Below are positions 21,955-36,200 of a stretch of 64,000 bases of DNA, one piece after another. Location: NCBI GenBank assembly GCA_022885665.1, contig JAGQDJ010000058.1, positions 248,342-312,341 on the forward strand, written 5' to 3'. The notes under the pieces were generated by a model. It saw nothing but the letters and a program-made list of their open reading frames with translations. It made no database searches and had not been told where the DNA came from. The first letter of the stretch is position 1; each line of letters begins with the position of its first letter. This stretch comes from Triops longicaudatus. Taxonomy: Eukaryota > Arthropoda > Branchiopoda > Notostraca > Triopsidae. Made by a program: the position numbers and the translations under genes.

Positions 21955-24900
21955 ATGACGACTGCTACCAAGTGCCTCAATTTCAACGTAGGAGTTTTAG
22001 GCCACATCGACAGTGGTAAAACGTCATTGGCCAAAGCTTTAAGTACCATTGCCAGTACAGCTAGTTTCGATAAAAACCCGCAGTCGAAAGAGCGCGGCAT
22101 TACGTTGGACCTCGGATTCAGTTCTTTTCTAGTCGACTGCCCGGAACACCTCAAACATTCCGGTTATGAAAAACTTCAGTTCACCTTGGTGGACTGTCCC
22201 GGTCATGCATCTTTAATTCGCACAATCATTGGAGGTGTGCTTTTGCATTGTTTTCTATTAAATTGACATGTATTTTACATGAGTTTGTATTCGTTTTTTC
22301 CCTTGTGCCTTGGGGTCATAGTCTCGGCCAAATTTTGGCCTTTAACTTCACTAAGGCGTATTTTCACTTAATATACTTCAGCAAACTCAAGTCTAGTCTA
22401 ATTATGTCTAGTTAACTAAACGAAACCTAACCTCACTAATTCCTACCTAATTTAATTAAATTAGTAATTGAGTGAGGAGTATTTTTTATATTATTGGCCC
22501 TGTGGCCTGGTAGGCTTTGTTATTAATTTTTTAGCCCCAAGAGCTTTTGAGCAAAACTTTCGCACCAGTTAGCTTAATTGCAAGCAGACGAGACTTAATT
22601 ACAAATGGATGAGTTTAATTACACGTAAAGAAGACGAGGCCACGAGCTATTTTCTAAGCAAAATTTTACATGTAAAATACGGAAATCCGACCGTCAGTTT
22701 CAAAACAATCCTTGACGTCGTTTCGCATTTTTTTGGAACCGGTGTCAACAATTATTCCGAAATGGACAGTCCAATTTTGCCAAAAATTTTTTTTAAAATA
22801 ATCTTGCTTGTGATTAGGGAACGAAAACTTTAAAATTTACCTGTAAAATGTTCCAAATTTTACTCGACTTCAGCTGTCTTCCAGTTTTATTTTTAAAAAA
22901 AGTGCATTACAAACGAAGTAAATACCAAAACTTATTGTCAAAAGAGTTTTCGTAAAGTAATGAGTAATGTTAAAGAAACTTTGCACCCAAACATCACTAT
23001 AAATTGGCTATAACATAAAACGGAGTAATTTCGAAAGGAAAGGGCCTTTTATTTTCGTTTTTCTTGTATATTTCTGCTAATTTTTAAATAAAAGCAAAAC
23101 AAAAACTTTTGGCTTTCTATATTGTTCTGCAGAATTAACCTTTCAAAATTGGTGTTCAAAATTACCCCACAATGCATATAACTTTGAACGCAAACACAAA
23201 ACTGCTCGACAAAATTCAGACATAGCTTTTTGGCGGAAAAATTTCTACTTCACAACGTTAGTGTGAGTCAATTGAACCCTGCTGGTGATTTTTTTTTTTA
23301 AGAACGTGACTTCAGTTATTTTAGTGAAAAATACGAATGAAAAGTGGTTGGTAGAAAACGAGCTAACGCTTTAAGACTTACGTTTCTTTACACAACTGCC
23401 CTAACCAAACTAAATCTATCTGAACCTAAGCAAACCAAAGCTAACTTTACAAATCGTGAAAAACTAACGAACCTAACTTGACTAGTCTAACCTAACTTTG
23501 TCAATTTATACTCATAGCATGAGCTTCACTAGCATCTGAGTGTGCAAGCACTAGTTGCAGGTGTACCTCAGCTTTCTGTTAAGCCGTTGTGTGCTTCTTA
23601 AAAACCTAAAATAAGGTTAAACTAGCCTTCAGACTAGGAGGTCTTCGTTCCTACCACCTTATAACCCATTAGATCAAAACTAACGTCGTGTTTAACTTGC
23701 GTTTTCCCATAAGAAATCTTACCAACCAAAATTACACACTAATGACTTTCTAATGACACACTAAACGTAACGTAACGAAAGTTTGCAGTTGCAGTCCTGA
23801 GAAATATTGGAATATTTTAGCTTTAACTGCGCCAAGAAAATAGTACACTTTAAGAAAAACAAAACAGATGAACTATCGAATAAGCTGTGCCAAGCTAAGC
23901 CTGAAGCTGAGAAGCTTGCACTAGGCAACGTTAGGTGACTGTAAAGCTTTTTGCGGTAAATTGTAATTTTAAATAGTATTAGAGGAAATGAAAGTTAGTC
24001 AGAGGGAAGTAGTGTTGGAAAATATTATACAAAAAAATATGTATGTCGTATGCGTGCTTTTAAGTGGTAGATGCGAGATCTTCTGCATGGAGTTGCATGC
24101 TGGACATTTTAGGAAATTGCTTGTAAGGTTGTAATGCTGGTTGGTAATATTTGTATACCATGTTGTAACTTGACGAAGTTTTAAGATCTTCATGCGTAAG
24201 CTCATCTAAAACGATATCGACATTTGTCTTTCGCACCATTTGTGTTTCTGGTTTGTAAGCAGGTGACCGTAGGTTGTGGAATACATTGGTAACATATTCT
24301 CGACTGTCAGCGTAAAGTAGTCGAACGACTAAGTGTCTTATTACAATTATTACATCCAAGTTCTTTACGATACATTTCAGTGGTATCTGAAACGTTACCT
24401 GCATGTTTGCGTTTACTTGGCAGTGAATGTATATTTAATCCACGAGGCGAAGTGAACGTTCGCAGATAGGCTCCGCAGACAATATGCTTGCGGACTAACG
24501 TTTCAATGCCATTTCCTTTCTCCTCATTTCGCTTTGCTTGATCAATCTTTAAGAGTTTATTTTCTTGATATACTGCATTATCGTGATAGTATTTACTATA
24601 CTCAATACACGCTAATTCATGATCAATAAGCGTTTATGTTTCTCTCGTGTAGTGTCTGCACGAAATCTGGGTTGTGTCAATTTGGACACCAATGTACGCT
24701 TCTGCCGTCCTGTACTTTTTCATAACGGACGTTACGAACTCCTTTTAACGACACAATATCAGCATTCCTCTTGCAAAATTTCTTCACTAGCGTTTGTTTT
24801 CCTCACTTCACGCGCTTTTTTAGATTTGCGATCGATTACTTTCAGAGCTTCTTCATGACAATTAATCCATGCTTGTTATTTTATTTTATTTTTTTGCTCT

Positions 24901-27900
24901 AGTCTCACTCAAGTAATTAGTTTCTTTGTTACCTGGTTCAACTAAATCTGATTATGACTCACTGATTCCAGACAGATTAATACCTGAGGCACATTTACGT
25001 ACGTTAGTAAAATTTTTCCAGATTTGGGCAAATGGAATTTTATCCATGTACTTGGTAGGCTTGTGCTTTTGAGACGACTAACTGCAAACCAGGATTTCCA
25101 TACGTAAAATATTCGCTGGAAAAATCGTCAGACTCTTCAGTTAATCTCTATTTGTTGTTTCCTCGTAATACTCAATTTCATTTATTTCGGAATTCTTGTT
25201 ACTTTACCCACGTTTAACTTATTTAACGTCCTAACTTATTTAACCTTTTCAATGCTAACACATTATCAACCTAAACTAACTAACTAAATTAAACCTAACT
25301 GAAATTTAAATAATTTCTTACACTAACTACACCTGACCTTCTTAAACTAATGTAATTAAACATAGCCTAACGTGTCTAAATCAAACCTGAGCCAGTTTAC
25401 CCTACCAACTGAAAAACGTGGTTGGGAGGCTGCAAGGTAAAATAATAATTTTTCGAATGATTTTTGAGCCAGAAAAGCGAAGTGGCTTTATTTCATCAAA
25501 AAAGCTTTAAGAATGTGTAATTGGTTAAATTGCATCTTTCTAAAATCTCTCAATTTTCCTTTCTTAGGAGCACAGATCATTGACCTTATGATGCTCGTTG
25601 TGGATATTACCAAAGGCTTTCAAACGCAAACTGCTGAATGTCTAATTATCGGCGAAATTACTTGCAATAAAATGGTAGTAGTTCTAAACAAAATAGATCT
25701 ACTGCCACCGGAAAAGCGACAATCCGCAATTGAAAAGGTTCATATACAAATTTTGTTTATGTGTCTGTACTTAAGTAATGTTCGTAGAATTTTACAACAG
25801 TCATATTAAAAAGAAAAATCTTTGAGATCAATGTAGCCTCGGCTTACGCGAATGCTAACAGCAAATTTAACGTACTACATCGCCGCGTCAAACCGAACAC
25901 GGTACATTTTCCGTGAAAAGAATTGATTTAAGTTGACTGAGTTCAATATTGACTAAATTTTAATTGAGCAGAATTATTTTTTAGTGTTTTACACTCATTT
26001 TGATTATAGCATAACAAACAAAATTAAGTCGGAAATTATTGAAAATTAAAAATAAAATTAGCTTTGGAAAGAAAAAGATTGAAAATGAAGTGTTAATGAT
26101 CTAAATTGTTCCTATCAGATGCGGAAAAAGATGCTCCTTACTCTTCAGAAAACCAAGTTCGCCAACAGCCCGGTAGTTGCTGTCAGTGCTGCTCCTGCAA
26201 CCGACAATGGGGATCAAATTTCCATCGGTAAGAATTTAGCAATGCTTACAATTGCAATGGCAGGAAAAATGGTCTAAACTTAAACACGCTCTTATGGAAA
26301 ATGGTTAACTCGGTTAGGTTAGGTTAGGTTAGGCTTGGGTAATCTAGTTTAGGTGAGATACGTTTATATTCATACGTTCGTACTTTGATATGTAATTCCC
26401 AACTACTTTCGATTTGCAACCGTATTACAGCGTATTTTTGTGCAAATACGCTAAAAATCTATTATTATTTATTATCTTTTAATTTATTCCTTTCATTGTT
26501 TTCCAGGCATCGACTCGTTGATTGACAGCCTGAAGGAAGCCACCTTTCTGCCTGAACGTAACACAAGCGGGGCTTTCCTTTTCGCCGTCGACCATTGTTT
26601 CGCTATTCGAGGTCAAGGCACCGTCATGACCGGAACGGTGTTACAAGGCAGCGTGAAGCTCAACGACGTAAATTTTCGCCGTCTCGCTTTCGTTCTTCTC
26701 CTCTTTTCCTTCTTAATCTTAACCTCTTATTTCATAAATGCATTTCATAACTTAGTAATCTATAATTATTAATTGCTTAGTTTTTTTACGAATTATCGTG
26801 GTTGATTATTTAGTGATTGATTTTTTGGTGTTTTAATTGATTTTAAGTGTTGTTTTACTTTGCCTTTCTCTTTTTGTGTGTGTTTGTATTTACGTAGCCA
26901 ATAGAGATCCCGTCACTTAAGCTAAGCCGCAAGGTCAAATCCATGCAAATGTTTCGTCAACCGGTGGAAAGCGCATCACAGGGCGACCGTGTTGGTTTAT
27001 GCGTGACGCAATTCGATCCTAAACAACTTGAGCGCGGTTTGGTGTCTACACCCGGAGCCGTTCCGACCATTTACGCTGCCGTGGCACGCGTTCACCGAAT
27101 CCCGTACTTTAAGCAAGCCATTCCTACCAAAGGCCGCTTTCACATGACCTTCGGTCACGATACCATCATGGCCCAAGTTTCCTTCTTTTCCGGGCCTGCT
27201 GGTAAGTACGCTTTTCTCCGTAGTATTGCAAATTACATTTGATTTTTGGGAAATCTTTAATTTAATTCAGTTCATTTTTATTGAATTGCTTAAATTAAAT
27301 TTAACTTAACCAATTTACCTTTACCTAAAAAAGTTTCGTGTCATTTTGTGCAAGCTTACATAAAAGCTGAATCAATTTTTAACAGTATATAGCCAGTTCT
27401 GAGGCATAGATAACCTAACTTAATCTAACCTAGGTCAACGTATCCGTACTCAAACCTACCCTATTTTAGTCTAAATTAACCTAAACTAACCTTGAAATGT
27501 AACTGTGTACTGTAAAATTATATTAGTTTATAATTTTTATTATTTTTAGGGTTTCTTCCGTAAATAACAATAACGTAGCTTAACGTTGCCTAACGTTGAA
27601 ACGAAACTTCTTAAAAAAAAACTTTAGAATTCATTATGTTTTATTTGGAATTCCATACGTAAATAAGATGAATGTAATAAACTTAACTCAACTTAGATAA
27701 ACTTCCACTATTCCAGCTGACTTAACCTAACCTAACCTTGAAACGTAACTTTTTACGTAAAAAAATTATATTAATTCATATTTTTAAAAAAATTCTTTTC
27801 ATAAATCTTTCTGTTTTTTAAAATATCTTGTATTCCGTGTATTTTTTCCAGGTCAGGCCTTTACTTTTGATGAAGAATACTCGTACTTGAACGAATTGCA

Positions 27901-30026
27901 AGAAGAACCCGTTTTCGCGCTTTTAGAGCTCGACAAACCATTAAGCGCCGTACCACAGAGTGTAGTCATCGGCTCCAAGTTTGATACCGATATCCACACA
28001 AATCAGTGCCGGCTTGCGTTCAAAGGCCAATTGGTTCACTTAATGGAAACGCCGGATTATACGACGACTGTTTTACCCTCGTTGCACGTTTACAAACTGA
28101 AACACAAAGAAGGACTAGTGGAGCGTGTTACCAACGAGAGAGAAGTCATCGCTAAGGGATTATTTAAGAAGGAAACGAATATTCAAATATTCGTTAATCT
28201 CGAAGTCCAACTCAGTTCCGGAGAAAAGGGCATAATCGAAGGAAGTTTCGGCCAAAGTGGGAAAGTCAAAATACGAATACCAGGTAAGATACATTATTTG
28301 CTCTTCAAAGCCCACGCCGCTCACACAACAATAATTTTTCGCTTGCTTCGAGTGAATTTGACTTTAAAAATTACTATTTTTTTAAGAAAAAAAAACTTAT
28401 TTTGTTTGAAATGGGTTATTATTTCGTTACCGAAGTGATTATTAAATTACCCTTGAGAATGGAGTTTTACGCTCGCGTCACTTGAGGCGCTGTGTCCAGA
28501 GCCGCCAGGATAGGTCTCAGCTTTTGTGTCCTATACGGGATTACTTTGTGTGTCGTTATTAATTTTGTTTTTAAATCATTTAGTAAAAGAATAGTTAATT
28601 ATTAACAAAATAAGAGCGAAGGCACTTCTCCCATTAACAACGCAAAATTAACTGGGCAACAGTGAATGTTCTTAGTCGTGGAACACGCCACTTGGGTTCA
28701 GTGAAGGCTCCTGTGGCTTGTGAGAACCCGACTTGACGCGAGAAACGTGTCAAGTAAAATTTAGGTCTTCAGCCATGTGTAGTTTGTACTCATATGGTTA
28801 TTCCGTTTGATGATGAAAAATTTTAAATACATGAACGAGTGAACCAAATTAGATTACTATTCTCCGTGTAACTTTTAAAACAGCGACGTGTTACGCTCAA
28901 ATGCGAGTGCCTTGAGCGAGGTGAAAGCACTGAGCTTGCGATGTCGTCATTCGAACATTTGCCTCGAGACATAAATGTGCAGTAACGTGCGGAATTTTCG
29001 AATTTTCTCGGTTACAGCACTGCACCCAAGCGCGAGAGCTCAGAGCTGCTGTCCGCGGATTTTTTTAGCATGTTGCTCTGTTTTCCTCTACTCAATGAGT
29101 TATACGGGAGTAAAGTAATCTTATGTTTGACTTAAGTTCAGGCGCGCAGCTCTTTCGAGCGTTTTGTGAGTTGAACTCAGTATAGCCACTACGAAGGTGG
29201 GCAAAATTGAATCCTGATCCGTGATACTCGGGTTAATTAAAACTTAGTCAAGTCAACTACTAGACCAATCGAGTTAATTACAGGAGGCGTTATACGGAAT
29301 CAGTGATGTGTCAGTGTGATCCGAAAAGCGATTTTGATCAGGTTTGGGTGAAAAAACAAAGGGATCATGCACGAGATGCACGAGAGTTGCCATTTTTTTC
29401 TAAAGCCCTGCAACCCGCAGCAAGTCTGCTGTGGTGGTAAATTTCATTCTTGCTCGATTCCGTCTGCCTCCGAGTCAAGCCGTTGCTCGCTCCATCTTTT
29501 GAACCTTCCACAACCCGCACAGCTTTCGCTATAGGAAATTTTGTTGTCGCCTAGTGCCTTGCAGTTAGTAAAGCCGGTTAGCTTCGTCTTTTTTAGCTAG
29601 TTATTTGTTTAGTACTACTAACTTGTTCGTTGAAGGTAACTTCTAATCCATAAGAAAATGTTGATGCCTCGTTGTTTAGAGAAATAGAAACTTATTTAGG
29701 AAAGAGTATCATTTTGTAAACGTTTTCACAATTGTCGAACGTTCTCCACGATAGTAGGAAAAATACCAACATTTAAAGTGAAATTATTTGACAAGGTCGT
29801 GTGGTTTTCAGGTTGGATGTCATAAAACAGAAAGTAAATGTATCTTTTTCTCTTCACAGAGGGTTTATCGGCCTCGACTTTGGCATTGCTCAAGAAGAAA
29901 GGGAAAGGCGAAGACCAACCGCAAACTAAAACTCCCGACGAAGGTGTGAAAGTTACTCTCACTTTCAAACGTTACATCTACGACCAAGGAAAACGTATCG
30001 TTCAACAAAAGTCTACGAAAAAGTAA
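21955..30026 (+). CDS. EEFSEC: eEFSec, selenocysteine-specific elongation factor
   Basis: Seven exons: 21955-22234, 25568-25737, 26119-26227, 26507-26667, 26898-27201, 27852-28283, 29860-30026, in phase to 540 codons (human 596). The GTPase domain has G1 G-H-I-D-S-G-K-T (residues 16-23), E-R-G-I-T-L-D-L-G-F (46-55), G3 D-C-P-G-H (80-84), G4 N-K-I-D (134-137) and G5 S-A-A-P. Domains II-III follow, with G-Q-G-T-V-M-T-G-T-V and K-S-M-Q-M-F-R-Q. Domain IV ends L-T-F-K-R-Y-I-Y-D. The protein delivers Sec-tRNA to ribosomes at UGA codons with SBP2/SECIS. The ATG at 21955 is chosen because the frame upstream has no other ATG before the family N terminus. Intact Sec machinery here means UGA may be coding in this genome. 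Intron 1 (3.3 kb) holds a possible decayed zinc-finger ORF; intron 3 has a perfect TTAGG run. AATAAA at 30266-30271 lies inside the opposing syntaxin-6 last exon. Confidence 0.97.
23999..24860 (-). pseudogene. Possible decayed zinc-finger ORF inside eEFSec intron 1
   Basis: Minus-strand translation, switching among all three frames, yields finger-like pieces. These are V-C-G-A-Y-L-R-T-F-T-S-P-R-G-L-N-I-H (about 24430-24480), L-G-C-N-N-C-N-K-T-L-S (about 24330-24365) and L-K-C-P-A-C-N-S-M-Q (about 24080-24120). Each lacks at least one ligand of a C2H2 site. No intact gene is possible. It may be a remnant of a retrogene or of a transposon-encoded protein. I do not recognise a family. Confidence 0.25.
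26312..26333 (+). repeat. Perfect interstitial TTAGG run in eEFSec intron 3
   Basis: 22 bp of uninterrupted GGTTA units, just over four TTAGG repeats. This is the cleanest of many telomere-like pentamer patches in the window. Confidence 0.9.
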
Positions 30027-30252
30027 AATTTAAGACAAAAAAAAAGGAAAAACGCATTTTTAGGGATTGTAAATTGGCGATTTAATGAGCCGCCTATAGG
30101 GTAATCACATAAACTTATAATTTGTACACGGAATACACATACACAGGAATGACTTATATGTATAAACTTTTAGCCACCAGACGCAAAATGTGTTGCACGA
30201 AGACGATATTTTTTTGTCTTCCTCCAGGGAATTCTGATGAAAGCTGGCAAAT

Positions 30253-33200
30253 TTACAATACGAAAAATAAAATGATGACCAGAATCATAAGAGCTGAGAG
30301 CACACCAATTGCCATCCACTGACGACGATCTACAAGAGAGAGAAACAATAAGTTAACTAAACAACAAAAACTAAAACAAATAAAATTAAACAAGACTAAA
30401 AATATTTTTACATTAAGAAATAAAAAAGACACAAATGAAAAAAAAGTTCAAATAACTTTAAAGATAAATTTAAGGTAAATTTAATTAACCTAAGCAAGAT
30501 TTTTAAAAAGTAATTTCTAAATCGTACAAGGTTCATTTGGGAATTAAAATGATTTAAATTCTATATTCGTTTAAAAAACGAACATGTAGATTTTTTTTAT
30601 TAAAAACAATAAAATAAGATTTTTTTTTAAAGAGAAGTTTCAAACGCCGAAAGCCCTCGATTTACGGGGCACCTTTTACATAGTTTTTGCCATGCTTATT
30701 TCGTTGAACGCGCTTAACACCATAAATGTTTTATTAGTTCAGGTTAATCAAGGTTACACTGTGGTAGGGAATGTTAGGTAGACTAGTTAGGTTACGATAG
30801 TCTACATTCTATTAGTTAGGTTAGCAAGGTTAGATTAATTGTGGTAGGCTAGATTAATAGTAATAAATAATAGGTTAAATATAGTTAGCTCATATTATAG
30901 TAATAATAGGTTAGCTCATATTATGTTACGATTGTGTTATGTTTATAGTACTATGCTACGTTAGGTATATGAGATATATCTCGCCTTAGGCGGTTCCATG
31001 TTATACGTTTCTCTTAAGACTATTGTCGACGTACACGTGTTACCCACTTCACTCGCATACCGCTTGATGAAGTCTCGCTTCGCGCGGTTACGCTCACACG
31101 CTTGTCTTATGGAAAGTCTTGACAAACGCGGCTTGCACCGCATTCCTATCATGTCTCCCTAAGCTGACTCGCTTATCGCGGTTTCATGTTCTATGCTTTT
31201 CTTATGGCCGTTCTTGACTTACGCGCGTTTACCCACAACTTTCTTTATCTTAACTCGCTTAAAACTAGTCTTTAGCAAAGTAACCGTGTAAAAAAGGGCA
31301 TGGGTTGGCTGAAGTGACTTTACCACTGGACATGTGCAACACTTTGGCCACTTTGCGTAACGTCGCGTCCAGTTTCGTTTCCGTGTTTTCGAGATCGTGG
31401 CCCAGATCGTCCAGCATGAGAGCTTGTTCCGACAGTTCGTGTCCGATGTGTTGCGACATGGTCTTCAGCGTGCCCACCGAGCCTGAAATGAGACGCAGCT
31501 GGTCATCCTGTTTGTCCACGAGCAACGCTTGCTGGCTCAGGATCTGCGACCGGCCCTTCGTTTCCTCGTCGTCATCCATAAGGCCCATGGTACGACCGTT
31601 ATGCGTGGGACTGAAGCTTTCTGGCGCGTTTTTCAAACGCGAGTAACCGCCCCGGACGCTGCTTGTCATTGTCACCACGTGCGTTGGGCTACTGTTGCCT
31701 TCCAACAAAGGCTTCATGTGCAAAACAGAAGAATTTTTTTTAGTTACAATTAATTCATTAAAAATACAGCAAAAAAGTAAATAAATATAAACACACTATA
31801 ATAAAATGATAAGTAAACAATAGTTAAAATGGAAGTAAACAGGAACAAAACAAAAAACGTACAAAACGGTAAAAATGAAACTAACAAGAAGCGACAGAAT
31901 TTGATGGATATTAAGAGGCAATTTTGACAGAAATCAGACGTATAATGATAGCTACTTAACTAAAAATAATACAAGAAAAAAATAACATAATATGACTTAA
32001 CTTGTCTAACGTAACACAACTTAATATGACCAATCTAACCTAGCTAATCGAACATAACATGTAACTTTATATAGTATAAGGCTTATACTATAAGCTGACT
32101 CAATTTTATCCAACATAACGTAACCGAACTAATTTAATACAGCTTAACCTAACTAATCTAACACAATTAATAGCTAGCCTAACATAGCTAACCTAAAATA
32201 GTTTAACTTGAAATAATATTACTTTAACGTATAATGTAAACCTGATCCATCTACTCTAACACAGCCTAACACAAGTAATCCTACTAAGTTGATAATAGTA
32301 GACTAAGTAGACTAAGTTGACTAAGCTAATACAAACAACCTAGCTAGTCTAACATTACCAACAAAACACAGTATAAGTTGGCATAATACTACTGTAGCGT
32401 GTCCTTAAATAGCCTAACACAACGTAACCTTGTCTAACCTAACACAAACAACTTACGATTGACATGACAAACATACAATATCACTAACGTAACATATCTT
32501 AACATAATCTAATTTAGCCTAACATGATAAATAGTAAGTCTAACTGAACACAACTTGTCTAAGTCTTACTAAACTGACCAACCCAAAGAAACTAACAAGC
32601 TAACTAATATACGGCACCCTAAATTAAGCAAACTAGCCTAATCCGACCTAGCTTACTGCAAGCAAGCTATTCTAACTGACGTAAACTAAGATTGACAAAC
32701 TGATATACAAACATAACATATAGAAAATAAACTTCAAATAGCTAACCTAGCGTTCGTAAATTCCACTCACCTAACTTTACCGGACATGAAATGAAACTAA
32801 AAAACCTAACTTAACATAACCCAACTTGTCTGACATGATCCAACACAACATAAATAATTTACTCTAGCTAACGTAACCTAATTAACCTAATATATCAAAA
32901 CGTGCTAGACTGATTTACAACTTAACATAACATGCGCTAGCTAATCTAACCTAACTAACCTAGTAACAAATGTATTAAACCTAAACGACGTAACTTAACA
33001 TTTCAAGAGTAAAGGCTGCGTTTCCACAGACACGAAAACAGGTGTAACTGGGCGTACTCGCACAACGCTACTTTCAGCCATCCAAACACGTGCTCGATAG
33101 TACGTATTTACATGGTAGTGAAAACGCGCCTACTAACCAAGCATAACGTGGCCTAACTAGTCTAACCAAGCAATCGTAACCTAATTAGCCAAACGTACAA

Positions 33201-36200
33201 CAAGCTAACTTGAATAACTAATCTAAACTTCATTGACATCGCCAAATTCAATCCATTTAACCTAATCTAACCTATAATAACTAACCTTACATAATATTAG
33301 TTAGCTTATGTAACCTTACATAGAAAAAATTACTCAAACAAATTTAACTAACGCAATCTAACTTGAAATTACTTAACAAACCTAGTTTAACATAATGTAA
33401 CTATCTTAACATAACGCAGCCCAAGTAGTCTAACATTGACTAACTGCAAAATAACCAATCCAACCAATTTAAATTAACCTAACTAGCCGAATTCAAATCA
33501 GCTAACGTAATACATTCTACCTAGCTAACACAACATGATACATTACAACTAGAATAGGCTAATATGGAATCACCGAAGTCAATTAAATTTAAACTAATCT
33601 TACATAAAGTAGCTAACTGAATATAACGTAAATTAACTTGTCAAACCTAACAAGCCTAGTCTAATCTTACATCAGCAAACTCATCTGACCTCATCCGACC
33701 TAAATTAACAATCTGTTGACATGAATAAAATAAACTAAATTTGAATTCAGCTAACCAACCAAACACTACCACAACCAAACCAACCATACACTAACTCGTC
33801 GATCTAACCTAGCCTGACATTTGACCGATCCTAACCTAACGCACATAACTAACCTCAATTAATCTGTTATCACAAAACTCGTCTGACCTAACCAACTTAA
33901 CGCAACCTAACTCAACCTATCACATTACGTAATTTACCAACTTAACTAATGCTACCCAACTTGGCCTAACGTAGTACAATCAAACTGAATGTAACGTAAC
34001 ACAGGTAACCTACACTAACCTAGCATCACCAAATTCACCTGTCCTGACTGACTTAACTTTAAACCTTACCTAACATAGCTTCGTTAACCTAACTTAAATT
34101 TCCAAATTCATCTAACCTAACTAATTTACCTTACTTAACATAACCTAACTAACTCAACATAATGAACACTACTATCATCACACTAACTTAACACAGTTTA
34201 GCTTTGCTCATCTAACCTAACCTACGTAACCTAACTAACGATACAATATAACCTAACTTAACACAACGTAACCTAACTCACCTAACTCAAAACGTACGCA
34301 AGAAGTTAATAATAATGAAAACAAATTCCCAAAAAGCGAGAAATGAGTTGAATTTAAAAAAAAATTACTTGGCGCGCAGTATGATCGACATCACGCCCAC
34401 GAATGTTCATTCTCTCTTTAACTTCCTGCAAAGATTCAGGAAAAAATTAAATTTTTCCATTATTCAGAGGCATTTAGATCTCAATTTTATTCAAATTGCA
34501 CCTCAAGAGTACGCAAATTAAATGTTTTTTTTTTTTAATAAGGGGAAGTATAACGAAAACAACAAGATGTCCATTGTTACTTTGACTTCGTCACGGGTTT
34601 GTTGGATGAAAAACCGTCTTTGGATGACTTCACCAGCGTCGAGGCGAAAACGGGCCGGATTTTTCTCTACAATAGCTAAAGGGAAAAAGAACCAAACGAT
34701 GCAAATGAGCACAGGTGCTAAAAAGGTCACGTTCACCGACACGCAACAGTACAACAATCCTAACGCAAACTCGAACAGGTCAAACTTCTCATGGAGCATT
34801 GTTCGCTGCATTGTAGCTGCTTCTACATTACAACACGAACTAAAACTGACAATTCGAAAAGTGAAATTTTTTAAACTTCTTGACGAATACTCTGAGTTTG
34901 CAGCGCTCTTGAAAACGAATTTTTTGAAGGATAATGCGGTGAAAGAAAGTGAGAGTTGTTAACACTAGCACAGTGGGATACGCACTCAAGCAAAAACAGG
35001 CCACGCCCACAGTTTCCTTTCTTGGGCACCATTTGTGTCTCATTTACTTTCCGTGTGATTTCTTCAAACACGACACATGATATTCGAAACAGAAAAGATG
35101 TTCCAAGTTTAGGCAATAAATAAAACTTTTTCAAGGTTTAAGTTTGGTCGTTGACAATTTTGGAGATTAGAATTGTGAAAATGTTACACAAGACAGATGT
35201 AAAGTGTTGTAAAGACAAGTGTAAAGGTTAGGTTTAAGGTAACTTAGGTGAGTTAAGTCAGGTTAAGGGAGGCTTGGTTAGATCAGTGCTTTTCAACAGT
35301 TTCCGCACATAACCCAAAACCGCCGATCAGAAAGTCCTCATTACTCAACGAAATGAAAAGTTCGACTAAAGTTGGACCCAAGTTATACCAAAAACAGGTT
35401 TAAATAACTTTTAGTCTGATTTCTCTTGGGAATGTCTCCATACCTCAAGTATAAACGAATTTTGTACCATTTTGGGTAGTTTACACACTTCCGAGAGGTA
35501 CTGGTTTGCATAAAGTCAGGTTAGGTCAGGTTGAGGTTAGGTTTGATAAAATAAAGTTAGCTGTCACGTTTCAGGTTAAGTTAGGTAAACTGAGTTGGGC
35601 ACTCTCACTTTAAGTTAGGTAAATAAAGGTAGGTTGCCCTTGTTTAAGGCTCGGTTAAGTTAAGCTAGTTTACACTTTGGCTTTATTCGCTTCAAATCTG
35701 CCATACATTTTTCAATTCAAATAAATCGGGTTCTACCTAAAGGCTGTATAAAATCTGATGAATTCTCTCGGGTTAGGTTAACTCAGGTTAGGCCAGTTTG
35801 GTTAACTAGTGTCGTTTAAAGCTACGTTATGTTCCCCTTCACTCAAGTTCCCCACAAAAAGGGCATAACCGAGAAACAATGAAACGGGACCATGTAACGT
35901 AGAAAAATACGTGCTAGAATTTATTCTAGAAAGTTTGGTTAATTTTGGTTAGGTTAGCTTAAGTACAATCCAGTTAAGTAAGGCTAAACTTAAGTAAACT
36001 TAATTTGCAACGTGCTTAAAACCCTTAAAAACTATCATTTTTCGGAACTTGATTATATGTATATGAATAAAAGTGGGGTTAATCCGCATAGGTTAGGTTA
36101 AGTCTTGTCAGTTTGAAGTTACGTTAATCAGTTTTCCCCAAAATTCGATCCAAAATGGTTAAAATCAGCAAAACTCACGACCTGAACGATATAGTATAAT

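Noticed and set aside
26312..26333. TTAGG run as a chromosome end
   Set aside because: It is a short run inside an intron of an intact gene, so interstitial rather than a telomere.
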